A stretch of 15,798 nucleotides of DNA from the NCBI GenBank assembly GCA_030039815.1, contig JASHUW010000626.1, positions 1 through 15,798 on the forward strand. Direction: 5' to 3'. Made by a program: the position numbers and the translations under genes. Below are positions 1 through 5,803 of the stretch, piece by piece. The notes beneath the pieces are model-generated. The model searched no databases and was not told where the DNA came from. It saw nothing but the letters and a program-made list of their open reading frames with translations. Positions within the stretch are counted from its first letter, which is position 1; the number at the start of each line of letters is the position of its first letter. This stretch comes from Alphaproteobacteria bacterium (GTDB lineage: Bacteria; Pseudomonadota; Alphaproteobacteria; ATCC43930; CGMCC-115725).

Positions 1-410
1 AATAGCAACAACGCCGCGTTGCCGCGGCGTACCGCTTCGTTCACCCGCTCGTAGCCCGCTACCGCCAGTCCAGCTCGGCGGGCGAGCCCCAGCCCGTCGC
101 AACAGCGCCGTGCCAGCAGAGCTTCGCAACGGTCGGCAAGCTGCGCCGGTGCTACCACCGGCCGCCGCGCCGCACGCGCGAACGCGCGCTTCGCTACCGC
201 CTTTTCCACTATATCTCTGCGGGGCAACAACCACAAACCCCGTCCGGGTAAACGCGCGTCGACATCGGGCGTAATCGTGCCGTCCGGGCCGACCACAAAC
301 CGCAACAGCTGCGCACGATCGTGGCTTTCGCCAGTGACGATGCAGCGCCGTTGCGGCCCGGTCTCCGACCTATCGACGGCGTACCGCGCGAGCTTTGTGG
401 CGGCGCTCGT
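1..410 (-). CDS. ylxR: YlxR/RnpM family RNA-binding protein (partial, C-terminus off window)
   Basis: DUF448/YlxR protein encoded just after nusA; the family binds RNA, and the Bacillus member modulates RNase P. Reading in from the nusA side, the frame gives the family signature RRCIVTGE, then LLRFVVGPDG, LPGRGLWLLPRRD and KAFxRAA-like residues (seen here as KRAFARAARR). The chain continues with LGLARRAGLAVAGYERV, which resembles the start of an L7Ae-type domain; many alphaproteobacterial YlxR proteins carry such a C-terminal fusion. The window ends inside this second domain. The start is unclear: the frame has no ATG, GTG or TTG between an upstream in-frame stop near 492-494 and the conserved core. 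An ACG at 408-410 lies about 8 bases after a GGAG motif at the end of nusA, and I used it as the boundary. infB is expected next. Family call confident, start not. Confidence 0.85.
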
Positions 411-415
411 CGCTT

Positions 416-1972
416 CTACTCCTTCTCCGCTGGCGCTTCGACGTCGTCCTCGCCGAACCAGCCGAGATGCCGCCGTGTCGCCATGATCATATCATTCGCG
501 GCTTCCGGTTCGAGCTCGACCCCACCTTTGTCCGACGCGGCGAGGATTTCGATCAGCTCGTCGCCCGCCAGATCGGCGAAATCGTCGAGCGTCTTGATGC
601 CCTTTTCGCCGAGTGTCACCAGCATGCCGGGGGTTAGGCCGTCGAGCGAGGCGAGTTCGTCGGTAACGCCGAGCTCGTGGTAGCGCGCGACATACTCTTC
701 GTCACGCCGTTCCAGCGCGGCACGGGCACGCGCCTGTAGCTCGTTGGCGATATCCTCGTCGAAACCCTCGATCCCCGCGAGGTCCGAGGTGGCAACGTAC
801 GCGACCTCTTCCAGGGTACTGAACCCCTCGGTGACCAGTAGGTGGGCGATCACGTCGTCGATGTCGAGCGCGTCGATGAAGAGCTGGCTGCGGACGCGGA
901 ACTCCTCGGTGCGGCGCTCGCTCTCCTCGGCTTCGGTCAGGATGTCGATATCCCAGCCGGTCAGCTGCGAGGCGAGCCGGACATTTTGGCCGCGCCGACC
1001 GATGGCCAGGCTGAGCTGGTCGTCGGGAACGATGACCTCGATACGACGCTGCTCCTCGTCCATGACCACTTTGGTGACCTCGGCCGGGGCGAGCGCATTG
1101 ACGACAAACGTCGCCGGGTCCTGCGACCAGGGGATGATGTCGATTTTCTCGCCTTGTAGTTCGCCAACCACGGCCTGGACACGGCTGCCGCGCATGCCGA
1201 CGCAGGCGCCGACGGGGTCGATGCTGCTGTCGCGCGAGATGACGGCGATCTTGGCGCGGCTGCCGGGGTCGCGCGCAACCGCACGGATTTCGATGATGCC
1301 GTCGTAAATCTCCGGCACTTCCTGAGCGAATAGCTTGGCCATGTATTGCGGATGCGTCCGCGACAGGAAGATTTGCGGGCCGCGCGGCTCTTGGCGCACG
1401 TCGTAGATATAGGCGCGCACCCGTTCGCCCTGGCGGAAGCTCTCGCGCGGCAGCAGTTCGTCCCGGCGCAGCATCGCCTCCGCGCGGCCAAGATCGACCA
1501 CAACATTGCCGAACTCGACGCGCTTCACCAGGCCGTTGACGATCTCGCCGACGCGATCCTTGAACTCGTTGTATTGGCGCTGCCGCTCGGCGTCACGGAC
1601 CTTCTGGACGATGACCTGCTTCGCGGTCTGCGCGGCGATCCGGCCAAAATCGATAGGCGGTAGCGGATCGGTAATAAAATCACCGACCTCGGCCTCGGCG
1701 TTCAGCCGCTTCGCCGCGGCCAGCGGAATGTGGGTCGCCTCGTTTTCGACGACATCGACCACCTCGCGAAAGCGCAACAGGCGGATTTCGCCGGTGCGGC
1801 GATCGATCTCGGCGCGGATGTCGTATTCCTGACCGTATTTCGATCGGCCGGCCTTCTGGATCGCCTGCTCCATCGCTTCGAGGACTTCGTCCTTGTCGAT
1901 GCCCTTGTCGCGCGCGACGGTGTCGGCGACCTGCAGGAGTTCGGGACGGGCGTAGGTGAGGGTGCTTTCCAT
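416..1972 (-). CDS. nusA: Transcription termination/antitermination factor NusA
   Basis: NusA binds RNA polymerase and nascent RNA and modulates pausing, intrinsic termination and antitermination. The 518-residue product has the full alphaproteobacterial layout: an N-terminal polymerase-binding domain (about 1-130), an S1 domain (about 140-205, GEIVNGLVKRVEFGNVVVDLG), two KH domains (about 230-350, with GMRGSR near 259-264 and GRRGQN at 325-330), and two C-terminal acidic helical repeats (about 360-425 and 435-505). The ATG at 1972 gives MESTLTYARPELLQVADTVA, a normal NusA beginning; the frame is open further upstream only because it shadows rimP. The gene begins 14 bases after the rimP stop and ends just before ylxR, so rimP-nusA-ylxR (and presumably infB) form one operon. 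A leader terminator ahead of rimP suggests that NusA could act on its own transcript. Confidence 0.97.
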   Translation of the reverse strand: MESTLTYARPELLQVADTVARDKGIDKDEVLEAMEQAIQKAGRSKYGQEYDIRAEIDRRTGEIRLLRFREVVDVVENEATHIPLAAAKRLNAEAEVGDFITDPLPPIDFGRIAAQTAKQVIVQKVRDAERQRQYNEFKDRVGEIVNGLVKRVEFGNVVVDLGRAEAMLRRDELLPRESFRQGERVRAYIYDVRQEPRGPQIFLSRTHPQYMAKLFAQEVPEIYDGIIEIRAVARDPGSRAKIAVISRDSSIDPVGACVGMRGSRVQAVVGELQGEKIDIIPWSQDPATFVVNALAPAEVTKVVMDEEQRRIEVIVPDDQLSLAIGRRGQNVRLASQLTGWDIDILTEAEESERRTEEFRVRSQLFIDALDIDDVIAHLLVTEGFSTLEEVAYVATSDLAGIEGFDEDIANELQARARAALERRDEEYVARYHELGVTDELASLDGLTPGMLVTLGEKGIKTLDDFADLAGDELIEILAASDKGGVELEPEAANDMIMATRRHLGWFGEDDVEAPAEKE

Positions 1973-1986
1973 CGGTGTCCGATGCC

Positions 1987-2490
1987 TCAGTGAAGCGGGT
2001 TGGCGTGGGATTTGAGCAAATCGTCGGTGATGACCAGCTTGGCTTTGGCGATGTCGCCGAGCGGCAAGGCGACTTCGCCGGTCTCGGCGCGCAGGCGGAC
2101 CTCGCCGCCAGTGCGGCCGAGCAGCCGACCGCGAAACCGCCTGCGGCCGTCGAGCGGCTGAGCCAGCTCGATCCTCACCTCGAAGCCGGCGAAGCGGTCG
2201 TAATCCTCGGGTCGGGTCAGCGGCCGGTCGAGACCGGGCGAGCTTACCTCGAGCATGTACGCGCCTTCGATCGGGTCGGCAACGTCGAGCAGCGCCGACA
2301 CTGATCGGCTGATCTCGGTGCAATCGTCGACCGTCATCGGCGAGTCGTCGAGCCGCTCGGCCATGACCTGCAGTGTGGCGCGGCGGGCGCCAAGAAACGC
2401 GACGCGCACCAGGCGATAACCCATTGCTTCGAGCGAGGGCTCGATGAGTGGCGCGATGTCGCCAGCGGTCTTCGGCGCGGTGCTCGGCAA
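1987..2490 (-). CDS. rimP: Ribosome maturation factor RimP
   Basis: RimP assists 30S subunit maturation. The core reads IAPLIEPSLEAMGYRLVRV, then RATLQVMAE, CTEISRSVSALLDVADPI and YMLEVSSPGLDRPLTRPEDY, which is the diagnostic RimP signature, followed by the C-terminal SH3-like half (FRGRLLGRTGGEVRL). The frame stays open up to a GTG at 2538, but that codon lies inside a terminator hairpin and another TTG (2514) lies in its T tract. I therefore prefer the TTG at 2490, which has AGGA seven bases upstream and gives 167 residues, normal for the family. TTG is a weak start, so low initiation or control by the leader is possible. It is first in the operon, 14 bases ahead of nusA. Confidence 0.92.
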   Translation of the reverse strand: MPSTAPKTAGDIAPLIEPSLEAMGYRLVRVAFLGARRATLQVMAERLDDSPMTVDDCTEISRSVSALLDVADPIEGAYMLEVSSPGLDRPLTRPEDYDRFAGFEVRIELAQPLDGRRRFRGRLLGRTGGEVRLRAETGEVALPLGDIAKAKLVITDDLLKSHANPLH

Positions 2491-2512
2491 ACCTTCGTCC
2501 TGTTTGATGCGC

Positions 2513-2539
2513 AAATAAAAAGTGGGCCGCCGGCCCACT
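2513..2539 (-). terminator. Intrinsic terminator/attenuator in the rimP-nusA leader
   Basis: A perfect 8-base inverted repeat (AGTGGGCC at 2521-2528 and GGCCCACT at 2532-2539) has a 3-base loop. On the minus strand it is followed by TTTTTATTT, the classic hairpin plus U-tract of a Rho-independent terminator. It lies downstream of the promoter-like element at 2577-2604 and upstream of the rimP start, so it would act as a leader terminator for rimP-nusA. It would also stop read-through from the L,D-transpeptidase gene. Confidence 0.85.
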
Positions 2540-2576
2540 CAGCAAACTTCAATTATGGGACTTTGTTGTTGGGGCA

Positions 2577-2604
2577 TATATAGGCAAATGCTCTCGCAAA
2601 GCAA
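2577..2604 (-). promoter_or_regulatory. Sigma-70-like promoter for rimP-nusA-ylxR
   Basis: On the minus strand TTGCTT (2599-2604) and TATATA (2577-2582) are separated by 16 bases, a good match to the housekeeping consensus. The predicted transcript would begin near 2570, about 30 bases before the terminator hairpin and about 80 bases before the rimP start. This AT-rich patch stands out in a G+C-rich region. Confidence 0.65.
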
Positions 2605-2638
2605 GGATGTTGCCGACCATTTCCGCATCTCGCGGCGC

Positions 2639-3226
2639 CTAGGGCAAGATATCGATCGGCGTGCCATCGGGCACCGCGTCCCAGATCTTGACGATCGCCG
2701 CGTTGCCGACTGCGATGCACCCCTCGGTCCAGTCCTTGACCCACAGCGGCGGGTCGTAGGGCCCGTAATTGGCCGGCATGCCGTGGATATAGATGTCGCC
2801 GCCCGGGGAGACATGTTCGCGTGCCGCCTGCGCGCGGTCTTCCGCGTCGGGGTAGGAGATATGTAGCTCGCGCGACCATCGCGTCCTCATCGACCGTCCG
2901 TCGATGCGATAGATGCCCTCCGGTGTGCGGCCGTCGCCTTGCCGCCGTTTCGGGCCGCGCGAATGCTCGCCGAGCGCGATCGGAAATGATGCGAAGGTCT
3001 TGCCGCGGCTCTTCAGTTCCAGGACCCGCTTGCTCTTGTAGACGATGACTTCGTCGGCAAGCTGCGGTTGCGGCGGCGGTGTGGGCGGCACGAACGTCGC
3101 CACTGGGCGTGCCGGCGGTCCGAACAGCGATCCGATGGCGGCGTTGAAATTGTCGCAGCCGCTCACCGCCACGGGAAGGGCCAGGGTCAGGATCAGTGAA
3201 AACGCGCGACGTGTCGCATGAGACAT
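2639..3226 (-). CDS. L,D-transpeptidase (YkuD domain) lipoprotein
   Basis: Predicted periplasmic peptidoglycan enzyme of the L,D-transpeptidase family, which forms 3-3 cross-links or attaches or removes proteins at meso-diaminopimelate; the exact reaction cannot be told from sequence. The 195-residue product starts with a lipoprotein signal (hydrophobic stretch 8-20, lipobox VSGC with Cys24), then a Pro-rich linker (about 37-55) and a YkuD domain (about 58-195). The catalytic motif is visible: IHGMP with His148 and TEGCIAVGN with Cys170. Residue +2 after the lipidated Cys is Asp, an inner-membrane retention signal in E. coli; whether this holds here is unknown. The ATG at 3226 lacks a clear ribosome-binding site. 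The gene follows trmB by 37 bases with no evident promoter, so it is probably co-transcribed with it. The closest described type by motif is the YafK/ErfK-like group. Confidence 0.9.
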   Translation of the reverse strand: MSHATRRAFSLILTLALPVAVSGCDNFNAAIGSLFGPPARPVATFVPPTPPPQPQLADEVIVYKSKRVLELKSRGKTFASFPIALGEHSRGPKRRQGDGRTPEGIYRIDGRSMRTRWSRELHISYPDAEDRAQAAREHVSPGGDIYIHGMPANYGPYDPPLWVKDWTEGCIAVGNAAIVKIWDAVPDGTPIDILP

Positions 3227-3236
3227 GAGCGCGGAT

Positions 3237-3266
3237 TAAAGCCAGAGATGAAAAGACGAGGCTTTA
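3237..3266 (-). repeat. Inverted repeat over the trmB stop, before the L,D-transpeptidase gene
   Basis: Perfect 7-base arms, TAAAGCC (3237-3243) and GGCTTTA (3260-3266), flank a 16-base spacer. One arm contains the trmB TAA stop; the other ends 10 bases before the next ATG. There is no T tract, so it is not a typical terminator. It could be an RNA hairpin that shapes coupling or stability between the two genes. Confidence 0.5.
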
Positions 3267-3971
3267 GGCAATTCGCCGCGCCTTTCGGAGAAAGCTCAGA
3301 AAGGCGGGAGTTCGACCCTCCTTGTGAGCCTTTAGTTCGTAGCGCGTCGCCGGCCAATCCTCGGGCCGGTCGCGCCAGTCGGCGGGACGGCGGGCCGTCC
3401 AAAAAAATGATGGGTGATTGGTGGTGTGCTCCAGCATCCAGCCGAGATAACCGAGGTCATCGGTTGCGAGACGCAACTCGGCGCCCTCGGTCATGATCTC
3501 GGCGAGGCGGTCGAGCGTCACCGGCGCGACAAGGCGGCGCTTATGATGCCGCGCCTTGGGCCACGGGTCGGGAAACAGGATGAACACGCGACCGACCGAT
3601 TGCGGCGCCAACGCCGCTAGCAGCGGGCGCGCGTCATTCGGGTAGATGCGCACATTGGCAAGACCGCGGCGATCGATCTCGCCGAGCAGCTTGGCGACGC
3701 CGTTCTCGAAGACCTCGCAGCCGATAAAGCCGATGCAGGGATGGGTTTCAGCCTGGGCGGCGAGATGCTCACCACCGCCGAAGCCGATTTCCAGCCATAT
3801 GTCGCGCGGCGGCGCGGGGAATAGGCTGGCGGGATCGAGTCGGCCGTCCTCCGGCATGGTGAACGAGACGCGCGGCAGCAGGCTCGATTGCCGCTCGCGC
3901 TGGCCGGCACGCAGCGGCCGTCCGCGGCGTCGGCCGTAAAACAGCTCGCGGCGATGCGATGCTTCCGCCAA
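3264..3971 (-). CDS. trmB: tRNA (guanine-N7)-methyltransferase TrmB
   Basis: TrmB makes m7G46 in the tRNA variable loop using S-adenosylmethionine. The product shows the N-terminal HRRELFYGRRRGRPLR segment common in alphaproteobacterial TrmB, the SAM-binding motif EIGFGGGEH (about 61-69), NDAR (about 112-115), the family hallmark FPDPWPKARHHKRR (about 133-146), and the C-terminal TRYELKAHKEGR region. The start is uncertain: the TTG at 3971 lies five bases past the metK stop and gives 235 residues. A TTG at 4004 would overlap metK by 29 bases, has GGGAG about 10 bases upstream and gives 246 residues. There is no in-frame ATG near the conserved start. It is close behind metK, the enzyme that supplies its cofactor, so the two are almost certainly co-transcribed. 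Confidence 0.93.
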   Translation of the reverse strand: MAEASHRRELFYGRRRGRPLRAGQRERQSSLLPRVSFTMPEDGRLDPASLFPAPPRDIWLEIGFGGGEHLAAQAETHPCIGFIGCEVFENGVAKLLGEIDRRGLANVRIYPNDARPLLAALAPQSVGRVFILFPDPWPKARHHKRRLVAPVTLDRLAEIMTEGAELRLATDDLGYLGWMLEHTTNHPSFFWTARRPADWRDRPEDWPATRYELKAHKEGRTPAFLSFLRKARRIA

Positions 3972-3975
3972 GTCC

Positions 3976-5133
3976 TCAGAACGCGCGGCGGAGCTCGTCG
4001 GCAAGATCGGTGCGCTCCCACGAGAACGCCCCCGACGGCTCGGGGTCGCGGCCGAAATGACCATAGGACGAGGTCGGCGTGTAGATCGGCTTGTTGAGGC
4101 CGAGATGGGTGCGGATGCCGCGCGGCGACAAATCCATCATCTCTTGCAGCACTTGGCCGAGCTTCGCCTCGTCGACCGCATCGCCTGTATCGACGTAGAA
4201 CGACAGTGGCTTGGCGACGCCGATCGCATAGGCAACTTGGATTGTGCAGAAATCGGCAAGGCCGGCTGAGACGACGTTCTTGGCGAGATAGCGCGCAGCG
4301 TAAGCACCTGAGCGGTCGACCTTGGTCGGGTCTTTGCCGGAGAAAGCGCCGCCGCCATGCGGCGCGTAGCCGCCATAGGTGTCGACGATGATCTTGCGGC
4401 CGGTGACACCGGCATCGCCGTGCGGGCCACCGATGACAAACCGGCCGGTCGGGTTGACGAGGAAATTGTCCTCGTCACACATCCAGCCCTCGGGCAGCGC
4501 GGCGAACACGAACGGGCGGACGATTTCGCGCACATCGCGTTGATCGACGCGCTCAGAATGCTGGACCGAGACAACGACCTTGGTGGCCCGCACCGGCTTG
4601 CCGTCGACGTATTGCAGCGTCACTTGGCTCTTCGAGTCGGGCCCGAGGTCGGGGGTCTTGCCCGCGTGGCGCGCCTCCGATAGCGCGCGCAGGATCTTGT
4701 GCGAATAGTAGATCGGGGCCGGCATCAGCGCCGGCGTGTGGTTGCAGGCGAAGCCGAACATCATGCCCTGGTCGCCGGCGCCCTCGTCCTTGTTGCCGGA
4801 CATATCGACGCCTTGGGCGATATCGGCCGATTGGTTATGGATGTGGCACTTCACGGTCGCTCGCTGCCAATGGAAATTGTCCTGCTCATAGCCGATCTCG
4901 CGGATCGCCTTGCGCGCGACTTCAATGAGCTGGTCAGCCGTGATCGACGCAGGGCCGCGGGTTTCGCCGGCGAGCACGACCCGGTTTGTCGTGACCAAGG
5001 TCTCAACGCCACAGCGCGCCTGGGGTTCGGCGGTGAGGTAGGTGTCAACGATGGCGTCCGAGATGCGATCGCAAATCTTGTCCGGATGACCTTCGGACAC
5101 CGACTCGCTGGTAAACACAAAATCGCGCTTCAT
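3976..5133 (-). CDS. metK: S-adenosylmethionine synthetase MetK
   Basis: Makes S-adenosylmethionine from methionine and ATP in the cytoplasm, the methyl and radical donor for TrmB and MiaB encoded nearby. The 385-residue product is full length with all signatures: FTSESVSEGHPDK (GHPDK at 15-19), GAGDQGMMFGFA (118-129), GGGAFSGKDPTKVDRSGAY (260-278), and a normal C-terminal GHFGRDPEPSGAFSWERTD. The ATG at 5133 starts MKRDFVFTSE, the usual beginning; an in-frame ATG at 5151 would add six residues. A GGGGGA run lies about 10 bases upstream of the chosen start. A 120-base leader with two hairpins separates it from the XRE regulator gene. trmB follows directly. Confidence 0.97.
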   Translation of the reverse strand: MKRDFVFTSESVSEGHPDKICDRISDAIVDTYLTAEPQARCGVETLVTTNRVVLAGETRGPASITADQLIEVARKAIREIGYEQDNFHWQRATVKCHIHNQSADIAQGVDMSGNKDEGAGDQGMMFGFACNHTPALMPAPIYYSHKILRALSEARHAGKTPDLGPDSKSQVTLQYVDGKPVRATKVVVSVQHSERVDQRDVREIVRPFVFAALPEGWMCDEDNFLVNPTGRFVIGGPHGDAGVTGRKIIVDTYGGYAPHGGGAFSGKDPTKVDRSGAYAARYLAKNVVSAGLADFCTIQVAYAIGVAKPLSFYVDTGDAVDEAKLGQVLQEMMDLSPRGIRTHLGLNKPIYTPTSSYGHFGRDPEPSGAFSWERTDLADELRRAF

Positions 5134-5156
5134 CAAGGCACATTCCCCCATGGTCT

Positions 5157-5230
5157 GCCGGACGCTGCGATCCGGCGTCAGCGCGTGGTTGTCGAATGTC
5201 GTGTCGCGGCCGTCAAGCCCGAACTTGACG
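5157..5230 (-). promoter_or_regulatory. Structured leader upstream of metK (two hairpins)
   Basis: The gap between the XRE gene and metK holds a perfect 7-base inverted repeat (CGTCAAG 5211-5217, CTTGACG 5224-5230, 6-base loop) and a second pair (GCCGGA 5157-5162, TCCGGC 5171-5176). The second pair overlaps an alternative pairing (GACGC 5161-5165 with GCGTC 5175-5179), so two conformations compete. I see no match to the SAM-II, SAM/SAH or SAH riboswitch signatures I know, and no T tract. Role unknown; it may simply be a leader or processing site. Confidence 0.4.
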
Positions 5231-5253
5231 CCGCCCGCGCGCGACCGTCGGGA

Positions 5254-5706
5254 CTAATCCGGTTCGGCGGCGGCCACGAGCGCCTTCGCGAGGTCGAACA
5301 GGCGACGGCGCGTCGCGGCGTCTTGAATGTCGTAATAGGCGTCGACCAGTTCAAGCGTCTCGCGCTTGCGCAGCGGGTCGTTGTCGAAGCCGTCCTGCGG
5401 CGATTCTTCGAACCCAGACGGGATCGCGGGGGCGCGCACCGGATCGGTTTCGTCGTAAAAGAAAGACACCGGCACGTCCAGCACTCGGCTCAGCTCCAAG
5501 AGCCGGCTGGCTCCGATGCGGTTGGCGCCGCGCTCATATTTCTGCACCTGCTGAAAGGTAAGGCCGATCGCCTCGCCGAGCTTTTCCTGGCTGAGGCCCA
5601 GCATATTGCGGCGCAGCCGCACGCGTGTGCCGACATGAACATCGATCGGGTTCGGCCGATCGGTCTTGCGGCGCCCGGGTCGCCGCGGAACCCTCGTATT
5701 TGCCAT
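5254..5706 (-). CDS. XRE-family helix-turn-helix regulator, PhrR-like
   Basis: The 150-residue product carries an N-terminal basic arm (1-18) and a Cro/C1-type helix-turn-helix (about 22-80: VGTRVRLRRNMLGLSQEKLG, LTFQQVQKYERGANRIGASR, LLELSRVLDVPVSFFY). A variable linker and a C-terminal helical segment (about 112-150) follow. This form is widespread in Alphaproteobacteria beside lnt; in Sinorhizobium the acid-responsive phrR lies next to actA (lnt). Targets are unknown here. The ATG at 5706 follows a promoter-like pair (TTGACT/TATCAA) and a hairpin whose 3' arm ends 8 bases before the start, so the gene probably starts its own transcript, and metK may be read from it. Regulation of metK by this protein is only a guess from position. 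Confidence 0.9.
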   Translation of the reverse strand: MANTRVPRRPGRRKTDRPNPIDVHVGTRVRLRRNMLGLSQEKLGEAIGLTFQQVQKYERGANRIGASRLLELSRVLDVPVSFFYDETDPVRAPAIPSGFEESPQDGFDNDPLRKRETLELVDAYYDIQDAATRRRLFDLAKALVAAAEPD

Positions 5707-5714
5707 TTAGGTAT

Positions 5715-5736
5715 GCCCGCCTGACTAAAGGCAGGC
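5715..5736 (-). promoter_or_regulatory. Hairpin/operator-like inverted repeat before the XRE gene
   Basis: On the minus strand GCCTGCC (5730-5736) can pair with GGCGGGC (5715-5721) around an 8-base loop, with one G-U pair in RNA. In DNA the core is GCCTG and CAGGC. It lies between the predicted -10 and the start codon, where an autoregulatory operator or a translation-control hairpin would sit. Confidence 0.4.
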
Positions 5737-5766
5737 TTGATAGTGCATACGATTGTAGGCAGTCAA
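5737..5766 (-). promoter_or_regulatory. Sigma-70-like promoter for the XRE gene
   Basis: Minus-strand TTGACT (5761-5766) lies 18 bases from TATCAA (5737-5742), or 17 from CTATCA. It sits in the 97-base gap between lnt and the XRE gene, which is locally AT-rich. The -35 match is strong and the -10 moderate. Confidence 0.55.
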
Positions 5767-5803
5767 TAACTTGTGTCATGCAACCGTATGTTGAGCGTAT
5801 CGA

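Noticed and set aside
2545..2638. Initiator tRNA gene (metY) ahead of rimP, as in E. coli
   Set aside because: No cloverleaf or tRNA-like conserved arms are present in the gap; it holds only the promoter and leader.
3237..3266. Inverted repeat read as a terminator for metK-trmB
   Set aside because: Long loop and no T tract on either strand after the arms, so it does not fit an intrinsic terminator; kept only as an inverted repeat.
5134..5253. Known SAM riboswitch upstream of metK
   Set aside because: The conserved cores of the SAM and SAH classes I can recall are not present; only generic hairpins are seen.
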